The notes below the pieces were generated by a model, which saw nothing but the letters and a program-made list of their open reading frames with translations, had not been told where the DNA came from and did no database searches. Below are positions 47,422-57,895 of a stretch of DNA of 64,000 nt, in pieces. Both the position numbers and the translations under genes were made by a program. This DNA comes from Siderastrea radians (Eukaryota > Cnidaria > Anthozoa > Scleractinia > Rhizangiidae), in contig OZ024891.1 of assembly GCA_964017195.1 (NCBI GenBank), positions 5,712,994 to 5,776,993 on the forward strand, given 5' to 3'. Numbering within the stretch: the first letter of the stretch is position 1; each line of letters opens with the position of its first letter.

Positions 47422-48138
47422 CTATGCGGTCATTGCAGAATCCCTGACGGCCTCATCGTAGCTTGGTGGGAGATGTTCCGGTAAAACATTATGACAGTTC
47501 TGTTCGTCCTCCGTTCCTAGGGAATTGTATGGCGGAGGGTCAGCCGGGGGGAGTGGACGATCAGTTTCCATTTCGATCACAGTAAAGTCGGCAGCATCAA
47601 CTTCCGACTGCGTTTCGTCCAAGGATGAAAATGTAAGCTCGTGAACTTCATTCGTGTGAGACCCCGACTGCAGTTGCTCCAAGGGTCGTGACTGGCTATG
47701 ATTCTTCATTAACAGACACAAAACGATTAACTGAACAATTACAAGAAGAGCAGCGCCTATTACTATCGGCAAATACACCCAGTCGCCGTGAGAAGAATCA
47801 TATGCGCACTTTCCTTCTTGACAAGCCTCGTCTCCTTTGCAATCACTGTCCGAAAGACAGAAGCGGTGATTATACGTTAAAGGTTCAGGGGTGGTGAATG
47901 TAGGCCGCGTTTTTTTGTAGCCGCAAAATCCTTTTGAGTTATCATTAGAATAACACGCTTCTCCAACCTTGCAATCGCTGTTGTCATAACAAGGGCAAAG
48001 GTTTTCCATTGCACACGTCTGTGTCGCAGCACAACATTTCCTGCTATCACACTGATGATCCCAGAGGCATGGCTGCGATTGGATGCTGCCAGTGCAGCAC
48101 GTCAAGGCCAAAGCCAAAGGAAACAGCCAAACATGCAT
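47422..48138 (-). CDS. Gene J: Cys-rich single-pass PPxY membrane protein
   Basis: Single-exon 238-aa protein, close paralogue of D. Signal peptide 1-22 (MHVWLFPL). Module 1 covers 24-72 (CLWDHQCDSRKCC, CPCYDNSDC), module 2 covers 94-111 (CLSDSDCKGDEACQEGKC). The membrane span is about 120-144 with no charged residue, unlike D. The tail has IEMETDRPLPP, PPPY at 201-204 and PPSY at 224-227. It is the only member of the second cassette, besides G, that is fully open. Differences from D are mostly single residues, and reading frame and all cysteines are kept, so both copies appear functional. Confidence 0.88.
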   Translation of the reverse strand: MHVWLFPLALALTCCTGSIQSQPCLWDHQCDSRKCCAATQTCAMENLCPCYDNSDCKVGEACYSNDNSKGFCGYKKTRPTFTTPEPLTYNHRFCLSDSDCKGDEACQEGKCAYDSSHGDWVYLPIVIGAALLVIVQLIVLCLLMKNHSQSRPLEQLQSGSHTNEVHELTFSSLDETQSEVDAADFTVIEMETDRPLPPADPPPYNSLGTEDEQNCHNVLPEHLPPSYDEAVRDSAMTA

Positions 48139-48765
48139 TAAACTCTAAAACGTCTACAAGAAAGACCTAAACAAATATGATTTCGTCTTGATGCAGAACG
48201 CCGTGGTAATGTATAAACACTTAGTTCGTCCTCTTGTGTCTACGGCATCGCTCACGCAGAAAACCGCACGTTCATTTGGAATATTACGAAATGTACTTGA
48301 AGCATAAAATTCATACAGGGATTTTACTTTGCGGAATGGCGAGTTTTGCGGCATTTCGACCAATTTAGAACTACTCCTCATAGTCCTTTAACTACGTCAG
48401 GGTACGAAGAATTTCATCAAAACATTGATCTGAACTTTTTGTTGGTCTCGGAGCTTAGTCCTATGGTGCTAACAACGTACATGGCGGACCTTGTCACGCG
48501 CGATAACGTCATGTCCCCCACTTAGCTATGATTTTTAAACTCAATAACGCTTTTTTGATTCGCCTTTCTGAAACATCAGTGTTGCATGCTAATCTCAGAA
48601 CGTTTGTAGGAACACGTTTCATTCAAATGCAACTTTGCCATATAAATGATTGTAAGTAGGTTACATATCTAAGTAGCCTGAGTAAGACGTTTAGCATGGT
48701 CCGCGGTCTGCAGCGTCCATTTATTCCTCAGCTGGGTTTGCAATGTGTATTTTCATTCAGTGAAT

Positions 48766-49304
48766 CTATGTAGTCATTGAAGGGTGCCTGACGACCTCTT
48801 CGTCGCTTGGTGGGAGATATTCTGGTAAATCATTTTGACAATTCTGTTCCCCTTCCGTTCCTAGGGAGTTGTATGGCGGAGGGCCATCCGGTGGCAGAGG
48901 AGAATCGGTTTCCACTTCGATCCGAGAAACGTCAGCAGCAACAGATTCCGACTGTACTTCGTCTAAGCATCGAAATGAGGTCCCGCGCATTTCATTCGAA
49001 GTAGAGTCGCAGTCCAAGGGTCGTGACTGTCGTGGAATTGCACCTGTTCCCCATTGAGTTTGCTCGCTGGGTGGTGCACAGCAATATTTTCTAAAACAAC
49101 AGGTGATTAACCCAGCAATTATGAAGAAAAAAACTCTGAAAGAAAGGCCACTGGGCTGATAGAAGCATCCTTAGAGCGTACACATTGTCCCTCACGGTTA
49201 CATAACTCTCCTTATTTGCAGTAACGATCCCTGCATGACTGCGATTGGACGCTGCCAGTGCAGCAAATCAAGGCTAAACAAAACGAAAACAACCCAATAT
49301 ACAT
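48766..49304 (-). pseudogene. Gene K: degraded paralogue of gene E
   Basis: From the ATG at 49304 the signal peptide matches E (W4 replaced by G). A TAA at 49212-49214 stops the frame in the ectodomain. Indels in the membrane span (near 49125) shift the frame. The tail is open from 49017 with PPPYNSL, but the second motif reads PPSD, so its tyrosine is lost. The length of 539 nt is not divisible by three. Confidence 0.85.
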
Positions 49305-49419
49305 AAAACTCTAGAACGTCTACAAAAAAAAAAGAAAACTCTGAATATGATGTTTTCCTTAATGCCGAACACCGTGGTAATATATAAACACTAAAATTCC
49401 AGTGACTTCTCCAATTTGT

Positions 49420-49710
49420 CACTAAATTTCGCTTCCGAGCAAAATGGCTCACCAGAAGATCGATATTTCTCTTTCTACATAACATATAAAGGTTTATCAG
49501 ACCATAAAGCTACGTAAAACTGAAAATAATATATACACCAAAATGGATTAGAGAAAGTAAAAACACTCGATACATGCTCTTTGATGTAGCCATCTTTTCA
49601 CACGACAGCTTCTAAATTTAGCCGCAGGCGGGCTGGCCCGCCTCGTGTAAAACCGGGCTGAGCATTCATCTCGGTAAACCGAGCCAGCCCGGCTCATGTA
49701 ATCGGCCCCT
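49420..49710. mobile_element. Partial MITE related to 26919-27390
   Basis: It shares AAATGGCTCACCAGAAGATC and the right end GCCAGCCCGGCTCATGTAAT with the element at 26919-27390. The left terminus is missing. It is absent at the matching place in copy 1. Confidence 0.65.
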
Positions 49711-51060
49711 TATTTGGGAACCAGGCAAGAAAACTACACGTGGACTACACTACGACTTCGCTCGAGGAATGGGGAGACTCGCGGACTGGGGAGATCTAGT
49801 TTCTTGTCAGTCAGAGTATCCCCCAGTGACCATGAGGTCCTGTTCACAGGTTGATTTCAAAATCACTTTTTCCATTACTAACTGCTGTCCCCCCAAACTA
49901 AGACTTAAAATGTAGACCTCGAGTTGGCTACTTCCGTGCGCTTAGCCATGCAGCGTTTTCTCAAAACGTTAATCTTACCTTCTTGTTGGTCACGTTCCCA
50001 TGCTCCAAACGTACAGTTGACCTCGTATCGTGCACGATTAGGTCATATCTCCCATTTTATTTTCAAGATTATGATACTTAATACTGGTAATTTACAGGTC
50101 CTTGATATAAATTTTAAATTCAATGCTTTTCCCCCTAAGGTTGCTGCTGAACACGTTACGTGCCAAATTTTACGGCACTTTCCTATTACATGCAATTAAA
50201 AAATAAATAATTATGAGTGGGTGACGCATATATAACTTGCCTTAGTAAAAACTTTTGGTTTGTTTATTCATTTGGTCTGCGGTCTGCGGTGTACAATTAG
50301 GCCAAGGTCAAACGTCAAATTCTACATGTGGGGAACCTAATGCAAATAAGCATTAATCTCGGCACGTGAAAAAGTACGACATTTGGCCTTAGTCTTACTC
50401 TTCACCTGGTTTGCAAAGCGGTGTGTTTTTATTCAGTGAAACTATGCAGTCATTGCAGAATCCCTGACGGCCTCTTCGTAGCTTGGTGAGAGCTGTTCTG
50501 GTAAATCATTATCACAATTCTGCCCCCCCCCCCTCCGTTCCTAGAGAGTTGTATGGCGGAGGGTCATCCGGGGGTAGCAAAGAATCACAGGTTTCCACTT
50601 CGATAACGGTGACGTTGCCAGCAACAGATCCCTACTGCCTTTCCCCCAAGAATGCGGATGGGATCTCACCGACTTCATTCGTAGTAGATTCATAGCCCAA
50701 GGATCGTGACTATTGTGGACGTGTGCGTGCTCCCGACTGCTCTTGCTCCAAGCGTGGTAAATGTTTTTCAAAACAATGCATTAATACACAAGCAATTAAA
50801 GAAGAAGAAACGATTACTGCTCCTGGTACATACACCCAGAGGCTTATAGAAGAATCATCTTCATTATATGCGCATTGTCCGTCTTGACAAGATTCTACTT
50901 CTTCGCACTCACTATCCGAGAGACAGTAGCGGTTATAGTCTCTGGTGACCTTGGGGTGATTATAACGTGAGGGTTTAGAGTTGGTGATTGTAGGCTGCAG
51001 ACTTTTGAGGTCGCAAAATGCTCTTGAAATATTGTGATAATAACACGCCTGTCCATCCTT

Positions 51061-51477
51061 CAGGGGCACCCAAAGAGAAAATTTTAGCAAAATACTTGAA
51101 TATCATTTCCTTCTTTCTTACATTGTTTCAGAGCTTTTTAAAGGAATATTTGTGTAGGCTAACACAGATTGATCTGTTCGGATTTCTTAGCTCAAAATTT
51201 AGGCTGCAGAAAATTTTAGGAAACAGAATCCCATCAGCCGAATTTCCGAGCTGCTGATGGCTCTCCGAAAATGCTAGCTGACCTTATTTTGTACTCTAAA
51301 CGACATATTTGTCCCTCCGAAAACAATAGGAACTAATAAGTCATCTTGTTACGAAAGTACGACGTGATGTTTCGCCGAAGAAATCTCTAGCTTTCACTGC
51401 AGTTAAATCCGAAAATCTCAGGCTAGTCTAGGCCTTCCGAACAGATATTCCCCAAAACTAACCGTTGGGTGCCCCTG
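51061..51477. mobile_element. MITE in gene H, CAGGGGCACCC ends
   Basis: The 417-bp element has ends CAGGGGCACCCAA and its complement (TTGGGTGCCCCTG). It is flanked by identical 6-bp ATCCTT (51055-51060 and 51478-51483). The empty site is seen once in F (TCCATCCTTGCAATCG). No coding frame is seen. The ends are hAT-like, although 6 bp is short for that group. Confidence 0.9.
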
Positions 51478-51555
51478 ATCCTTGCAATCGCTGTTGTGAT
51501 AACATGGGCAAACCTTTTCCGTTGCACACGTCCATGTCGCAACACAGCATCTCCC

Positions 51556-51820
51556 CAGGGTGGTAACGAGGTATGTTTTTACAATGCTGATCCAATTTTT
51601 GTACGCAAATTTCTAATCCTTGATTCCAAAAGCGTGACCAATTTTGGTCCCTGATCCTACAAATATGGTACAGCCTGATCCCTGATCCCTAAAATAACTG
51701 CTGATCCCAATCCCATGGTCTCTGATCCCTGATCCCAGGGCTGTGATTCCAGATCCCACCCTTCTGATCCCTGATCCCACCCCTTTGATCCCCGATCCCA
51801 TATACCTCGTTACGACCCTG
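51556..51820. mobile_element. MITE in gene H, CAGGGTGGTAACGAGG ends
   Basis: The 265-bp element has imperfect inverted ends (CAGGGTGGTAACGAGGTAT and the complement of ATACCTCGTTACGACCCTG). It is flanked by 7-bp ATCTCCC on both sides (51549-51555, 51821-51827); F shows the single empty site. The interior has repeats of TGATCCCTGATCCCA. Confidence 0.88.
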
Positions 51821-51923
51821 ATCTCCCGCTATCACACTCATAATCCATTTCGCATGGCTGCGACTGGATGCTACCAGTGCAGCAAATTAAGATCAAACTC
51901 GAGGAAAACAACCAAATATGCAT

Positions 51924-53183
51924 TAAACTCTAGGAAGTCTACAAAAAGGAACAAAACACTGAATATGGTGTCTTCTCGATGCAGAATGCCGCCGGTAATG
52001 TACGAACACTCCACTTACCAGTAACCTCTTCAATTCGTCCGTTTCAGGTCTACGTCATCTTTCACATGGAAACCGTGCTTCAAAATTGGAAAATTACGAA
52101 ACTTATTTGAAGTATGAAATTAAATGGGAAGACAAATTTCTGTTTCCCAGACGAACAATTTCCGGAGAAAACGGAATCTTTTTAAAAGTAGGTGCGTTCC
52201 ATTGATCATTTCAGTACCAGTTCCAGTCAAACTAGCTCCAGATTCTCTTTAAATTAGAGTGAACTGCGCAAATGGCACATGCTAATATCGAACGGAATTT
52301 GCCATTCGGGAGGTTTTGCTCACCATTTGCACAAACCGTAGACCAACCGGTTTCCCCCTATAAATGGTAAACAACCTTGGACTACCTCTCATGCAAGAGG
52401 TTCCGTTTATTTGACAAATTTTTCGGTCGGGCAAATATACCATTTAGATTCAAACGAAATTTCCGGATTTTTGTGTTAATGGTAAATCCTTGATGTGTTG
52501 CTTGTCATGGTTGCCGGTGAGCTCAAGCACGACTTCCAGAAAAGTTGTTAGACGTTTTGCGTACTTCATTTCCTTACTGAGTTCGGTGTCTTATTGGCTA
52601 TAGTATGACTTCAAAGCATAGTCGCAAAAAACTCGGGAAAAAATCACGAGCAATGCGAGTGACTCCGAAATTGTTTCAGCTTCAGTTGTTGGCAGTTCCA
52701 CTTGGCTAAATTATCTTCCCATCTCTGTGCTTTTATAGTTGATAAAATGTACGTTGTAGTTTCATTAACTATTGAGCATTTGTATTCTAAAGCACTAGCA
52801 TAATTAATAATTTAACCCCATCCTATAGAGCCCATTTGGTACGAAGTGTCACTGCAGGCACATTTCACGGGGTACTAGCAAAGTACTAATGCGGAACTGA
52901 GTAAAAAATGACGGAAGTTCAGTACCTTAGTCAAAAAACAAAATTAAATTTTCAATTCAAATCTAGAATTTTCGAAACACCTGTAACGTAAATCAGTGTT
53001 TTCTCAAGTGGTCCATGACTTCGCGCACACTTTTGCATAAATTCGTGCACAGATCTTGAGGGTCACAAAGTTGACCTTTGTAAGCTCTTCTTTAGTTTTA
53101 CTTTGGTTTTTATTTATATTCCAACGTAAGATGAACAAATGAAGAATGTGTATGAGTTGTAAATTAACAAAAGAGGCGTCGAT
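51924..53183. other. Intergenic DNA of duplication copy 2
   Basis: It matches 42838-44333 without the palindrome. It includes the conserved upstream block of H (about 52030-52056). No gene is supported. Confidence 0.5.
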
Positions 53184-53837
53184 TTAGATCATCGTTTCAA
53201 AATTCCTGACTGCCTCGTCATAACTTGGTGGGGTATTTTCTGGTAAATCCTCGTTTCCATTTTGTCTGCTCTCAAATGCCAGCGAGTTGTACGGTGGAGG
53301 GGAATCTGGGGGTAATGAGGTTTCGTCTTCAACTTCGATCACAGTTGTGTTGGTTGTAACAGTTCCAGGTTGCATTTCATGTTCATTTGCTTCAACCGCA
53401 GCGAGACCTGTCGGTGGCGCGGGTAAGTCGCCATTCCGTGCGGCGAGCACCGGCGGGTTTCTAGTTCCCTTGCACAGATGGTAAAAGCACCAAATTATAA
53501 TCCCAACAACAAACAGAAAGATGACCAAGGATACTGTTATTCCCCCGATGTGGCCTATGCTCCTCCAAGAAGTTTCCCCACTGCCACCTTTGTATCCCGG
53601 GTTGTATACGCATTCTCCGTCTTCGCAAGCCTCGTCATCTCGGCAACCGCTGCTCGTAACGCAGAACCTGGGTACTTTAAATGTGGGAACATCGTAAGGA
53701 TCAATATTCCAAGAAGTGTAAGGATCTCAAGTAGGTATATTGAACGTATAAAATGTCGGTCGGGTGAATCCTCCCGACTGGACACAACCAGTCCAGCAAA
53801 TCAAGGCCAAACTCAACGAAAGCGACCAAACATGCAT
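53184..53837 (-). pseudogene. Gene L: paralogue of G with one nonsense codon
   Basis: From the ATG at 53837 the frame is 654 nt (217 codons plus stop) and complete except for one TGA. This replaces the tryptophan of the IPTWDP linker conserved in B and G (TGG to TGA, near 53730). Signal peptide MHVWSLSL, module 2 (CVTSSGCRDDEACEDGEC), a membrane span around ITVSLVIFLFVVGIIIWC, and a tail with PPPYNSLAF and PPSYDEAV are all kept. It begins a third cassette. It could be a very recent pseudogene, a polymorphic null or a sequence error. Confidence 0.75.
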
Positions 53838-53870
53838 CCAACTCTCTACGTAGCAACCCCGAAAATAAAA

Positions 53871-54826
53871 GAAATATGATGAAACCTTCCTCACAACATG
53901 TTGTAGCCTGCGTAGCAAGCCCGTTTCCGTGGGTTTTCCGCCCGTTGGAGACATTTTTCTCTTTTTGGCCGCCGCGCAAATATCGGGGCGAGCGCAAAAA
54001 CGTGCGAGAAAAATCCCGGTATACAAACGAAAGACATTTTTCAGTCCAGTGCCGGATAGTTTTAAGCGTTCATAACTGGGACGGGCTTTCATGTATTAAA
54101 TCTTCCATTCGTAGTTAACAGATATGATATTTCGTACATTTAACTGGCATTCTCCGAGGAGAGGTTTCGCCTCCTTCTACGGTCTCCGTTTTACACTAAC
54201 CGCACTTCACCTTGTATGGTCACGCAATGAAGAGGCAAACATTACTTGAACCAAGAGCTGGGATTCCAAAGCTCCAAATTCGTATAGGCTACAAGCAGTC
54301 TCCCTTTGCGCTCTAAAGGGATAATCGGAGCACACACTACACTAGCACCTCGTCACGCGCTCGTCACGTTTCAGCGCGGCAGGGGATTTTCGTGATCACT
54401 GGTGTGTTCAGTCTTTCCTAGACTACACCCTGAGCGGAAAGAGAGACTGCTCGTTGACTACGAATCTGATTTCATCTGCAAAACATACAGGCAACGGAAT
54501 GAACCTTCATACCCTATGCATACCACGGCACTTAAAGGCTACCAAACGGTTGAATATATTTTGTACGTAAGTTAAGCTCAAAAGTTGAACTTTTAGCCCT
54601 TGGATTATACATTACCGAGAGAAACACCCGTCATTTAAAGTTTTTACTTCCCCGTTTACTTCTCATGCACTTTTCCTTTCTTCTTGTAAAAATAGGGAGC
54701 TTAAGCAACTACAACGGCAACGCCAAGGAAAACATCAATTTAATAAACCACAACAACTCATGTGAAGACAAACTGGTCTCAGCTTCGCGGTTCAAAGCCA
54801 CACAAAAAAGTTCAGTTTTCAGTGGC
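53871..54826. other. Intergenic DNA after the duplication
   Basis: The similarity to copy 1 ends near 53890, and the GCCTGCGTAGCAAGCCCGTT sequence that follows looks repeat-derived. No gene is supported. Confidence 0.4.
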
Positions 54827-56162
54827 TCCGGTGTCCTAGCCGATTTTGTCCCCCCTGGATTTTGTCCCCCCGGACCAAATCCGCTAGCGGATATTGTCCC
54901 CCGGACAATATCCGCTAGCCGAAATTGACCCCCGGGAGACAATATTCGCTAGCGGATTTTGTCCCCCCTTCGCGAATTTTGTCCCCCCGTCAAAAGTGAT
55001 CATACTTCGCTATCGTACTCCTGGAGTCGTAAACGAATAAAAGAAAAGACGATTAAATGTGAATACGAATATTTCATGAACATTGAAAAGACGAAATAGA
55101 CAAGGTAAGTCTCGGTGTTTACCAAACACCGCATTGGAAAAGCTATGTTTTTCTCAACACGGCCCGAAGCAACGTTTTCCAATCGAAAATCAAGTGTCAT
55201 TTTTGTTGATCCTAGTTTTCTCGACTTTTACTCTAGACAATAGCTTTGTCGCGTATGCAGACCACCAGACAATAAACGCGTTAAATTGTAAAATAGGAAC
55301 AGAACGGAGATCACGATTTTCTAAGATCAAGTACCGTTAGTTTATCTATATTAAGCCGTAAAATAGGAACAGAACGGAATTCACGATTTTCTAAGATTAA
55401 CTACCGTTAGTTTATTTTTATTAAGCGGTAAAATAAGAATAGAACGGAGATCACGATTTTCTAAGATTAAGTACCGTTAGTTTATCTATATTAAGCCGTA
55501 AAATAAGGATAGAACGGAGATCACTTAAGCCGTAAAATAATAATACAACGGAGTTCGCGTTTTTCTAAGAGTTTGGGTTACCGTTAGTTGCAACTGTTTT
55601 TGTTCATATTAAGGCGTAATTAAAAGTAAGAATTTAGAATTTGTTTCATGTCGACGTTGCTTAAGACTGAGAGAGTAATTTTTGAAAAAATCATTTTAGA
55701 GCGATTATTAAAGCCGCAACTCAAACAAGCTTAAGATTAACGTTTTCGATTCATTGCTAACAGGAACCGTAGTTAGACGCTGTGTTTAGTCAGGTCTTTT
55801 GTTTACGACAAGCTTTGCAATGAATTATAGTAAATTTCTGAAATAACTTAGAGACCAGCATAGAACGCAAAATTGCATCGCTATTATAAGAAGTGACTAT
55901 ATTTACTATAATAAATATGGCAGAATTATAACACGTTTTGTGTTGTCATTCGAGGGAACGTTGCAAAAAAGTTTGCAAATGGAAAGTTTACTGAGTAAGA
56001 GGGAAACAAAGCTTAAATAACAATTGTTGAGGGGGGGACAAATTCGGCGAAGGGGGGACAATATCGGCTAGCGGATATTGTCCGGGGGGACAATATCCGC
56101 TAGCGGATTTGGTCCGGGGGGACAAAATCGGCGGGGGGACAAAATCCGCTGTGACACCGGTC
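54827..56162. mobile_element. Large MITE with ~140-bp structured inverted ends
   Basis: The ends contain GATTTTGTCCCCCC and CCGCTAGCGGATATTGTCC blocks. They are mirrored at about 54827-54990 and 56030-56162 (starts CCGGTGTC, ends GACACCGG). Each end contains smaller palindromes such as CGCTAGCGGA, so it can fold on itself. The interior holds about four or five tandem copies of a 70-80 bp unit (55285-55600, with AACGGAGATCACGATTTTCT). No transposase. Confidence 0.85.
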
Positions 56163-56710
56163 GCAACCTAAAACTACATGACGTCACTGATTTAAAATAA
56201 CTTATCACGGCAACGTCTGTCAATCGCACTACGTGCAGACAGTTGTTTGTACAGATAAAATAAATAATCATTTTAATACACAATTTTAAATACAATGAAC
56301 ATTTCATGAGAAGGCATTTACATTCATTTGCATGCATGTCATTATACTGCTAATACTGTCTCAATCGACGAATGTTTCATTGGCCGGAAACGTATTTTAC
56401 TGTTTTTGTGGCAAAAGACGTTCCTTCGATGCCCGGATTATTTTTGACAGAGCTTGGCTTTTATTGTTTCAAGCACAAATTATCAGCACTATAAGGCGAT
56501 CTTGAATTTTTAAAACATCTGTAAATCAATATTTATATATGCCAGTGGTCCATGACTCGACGCACACTTTCGTATAAATTAGTGCACAGATTTATAAGAT
56601 CTTTAGTTTTACTTTTGTTTTTATTTGAATATATATTAAATAGAAATTCCAAGGTGCGACGGTTATTTAACGCATGTGAGCTGTTCGTCATGAGCAAAAG
56701 AGGCGTTGAT
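56163..56710. other. Downstream flank of gene M
   Basis: AT-rich; the last 200 bases resemble the flanks downstream of G and L (GGTCCATGACT, AGAGGCGTTGATTTAGATCA). No gene is seen. Confidence 0.45.
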
Positions 56711-57727
56711 TTAGATCATCGTTTCAAAATTCCTGACTGCCTCGTCATAACATGGAGGAGGCTCTTCTGGTAAATCCTCATTTACATTTTCTTGTCTCTC
56801 AAACTCAAGCGTGTTGCATGCCAAAGGAGCATCTGGGAGGCACGAAGAATTGTCTCCAACTTCTACCACAGATATAAAAGACCCTGATTGCACCTCATGT
56901 TCATTTGCACCAGCTGTCCTGTCTCCTATCTGATCTGTATTTTCATTTCGTTTCCCAGTCAATGGCAGTAAGACTCCGTTTGTATTTTGTCGTTTCTCGA
57001 ACTGTAGCGAGCTGTAAGGCGGAGGACCACCGGGAGGCAATGGGGAATCATCTTCAACTTCAACCACAGCAGTTTCTGATTGCATTCCATGTCCATTCGC
57101 CGCTCCAGATGTCGCGACTTCTCCCAGGATTGTACCTGCTATCACATGCCGTTGTGCAATTTGCTGGTGCCACGATTTTGTAATGGTTTTCATACACGAT
57201 CTGATGCCGATGCAACAAAATATTATTAAATGTATAACTACTGCCGCGGCTATCAAACCTGGGCGTATTACCCTTTGTGTGGTTGGAGATGCATCATAAT
57301 TTTCGGCCCTCTTCTGAACACATTTTCCGTCTCGGCAGGTTGAATTTGCTCGACAATCACTGTCCCAGACACAATCCTTGTTGTGAGGTTTAAACGAAAA
57401 CTTCTTATTCGTAAACGGTTTCCATACAAAAGGTTTGTCATTCTTCCTGCTAAGTGGATTTGTGGTGTAAGGATGTTCAGTAGATGACTGGAGTTCATCC
57501 GCATAGCAGAAACCTGGCATTTCCCCCCCTCTATAGCTACATTTCTCTCCAAAATTGCACTCAAAGTCACTTTTACACGGGCAATCCCTTCTGGTAGTGC
57601 ACGTCTTTGTCGCCATGCAGCATATTTCATCCCAGTCACTATCACACTGATAGTCCCAGCTGCATAATTCTGAATGTGCAATGACAATGCAGCTGATCAC
57701 CGCCAAAAAAACCCACCAAATACGCAT
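56711..57727 (-). CDS. Gene M: PPxY membrane protein with duplicated tail module
   Basis: Single-exon 338-aa protein, the longest member. Signal peptide 1-19 (MRIWWVFL). Module 1 covers 22-74 (CSWDYQCDSDWDEICC, CPCKSDFEC, GEKCSYRGGEMPGFC). A long basic/aromatic linker (86-116) leads to module 2 (119-136, CVWDSDCRANSTCRDGKC). Membrane span about 157-175. The tail carries the family unit twice: VVEVEDDSPLPP with PPPY (235-238), then VVEVGDNSSCLP where the PPPY is decayed to PLACN, followed by the terminal PPCY (324-327, PPCYDEAV). M, N, O and P share an upstream or tail type distinct from A-L. The tail duplication is seen directly; its effect is unknown. Confidence 0.87.
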   Translation of the reverse strand: MRIWWVFLAVISCIVIAHSELCSWDYQCDSDWDEICCMATKTCTTRRDCPCKSDFECNFGEKCSYRGGEMPGFCYADELQSSTEHPYTTNPLSRKNDKPFVWKPFTNKKFSFKPHNKDCVWDSDCRANSTCRDGKCVQKRAENYDASPTTQRVIRPGLIAAAVVIHLIIFCCIGIRSCMKTITKSWHQQIAQRHVIAGTILGEVATSGAANGHGMQSETAVVEVEDDSPLPPGGPPPYSSLQFEKRQNTNGVLLPLTGKRNENTDQIGDRTAGANEHEVQSGSFISVVEVGDNSSCLPDAPLACNTLEFERQENVNEDLPEEPPPCYDEAVRNFETMI

Positions 57728-57839
57728 TCAACTTTGTATCGACTTCGATTAGGAAAACAAGAGCCGCAGATAACTGCCGCGACGTAGCACGTCGACATTC
57801 AGTAGAAGTTTTGATTGAATTCTTCCTCTACAAAGAAGT

Positions 57840-57895
57840 TCACCTCAACAATTCGTGCGCGAACTCGTGTTTACATCGCGGCTGGGACACAGTCT
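57840..57895 (-). promoter_or_regulatory. Conserved upstream block of gene M
   Basis: Plus-strand AATTCGTGCGCGAACTCGTG followed by TTTACATC recurs upstream of N (about 59635-59670) but not of A-L, so M and N share a subfamily-specific upstream element about 110-170 bases before the ATG. Confidence 0.38.

Larger units (their letters stand above)
50442..51923 (-). pseudogene. Gene H: paralogue of F broken by two MITEs
   Basis: Start ATG at 51923 and signal peptide as in F. The ectodomain is interrupted within module 1 by a 265-bp MITE (51556-51820) and a 417-bp MITE (51061-51477). Between and beyond them the sequence matches F (CDLKSLQPTIT, CLSDSECEEVESC). The membrane span is intact. The tail has a TAG in the PQQSR region (PQ then stop), the TAG shared with F (50632-50634), and an 11-G run that shifts the frame before the final motif. 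It is clearly dead. Confidence 0.92.
45262..53870. repeat. Segmental duplication, copy 2
   Basis: Counterpart of 34078-45010, with genes I, J, K, H and L in the same order. It lacks the SINE palindrome and the 43.7-kb palindrome, but carries two MITEs in H and a MITE copy at about 49420-49710. Confidence 0.85.

Noticed and set aside
23565..57727. Calling the ectodomains WAP, EB or Dickkopf domains
   Set aside because: Cysteine spacing is reminiscent of several small disulfide folds but does not match one clearly by eye.
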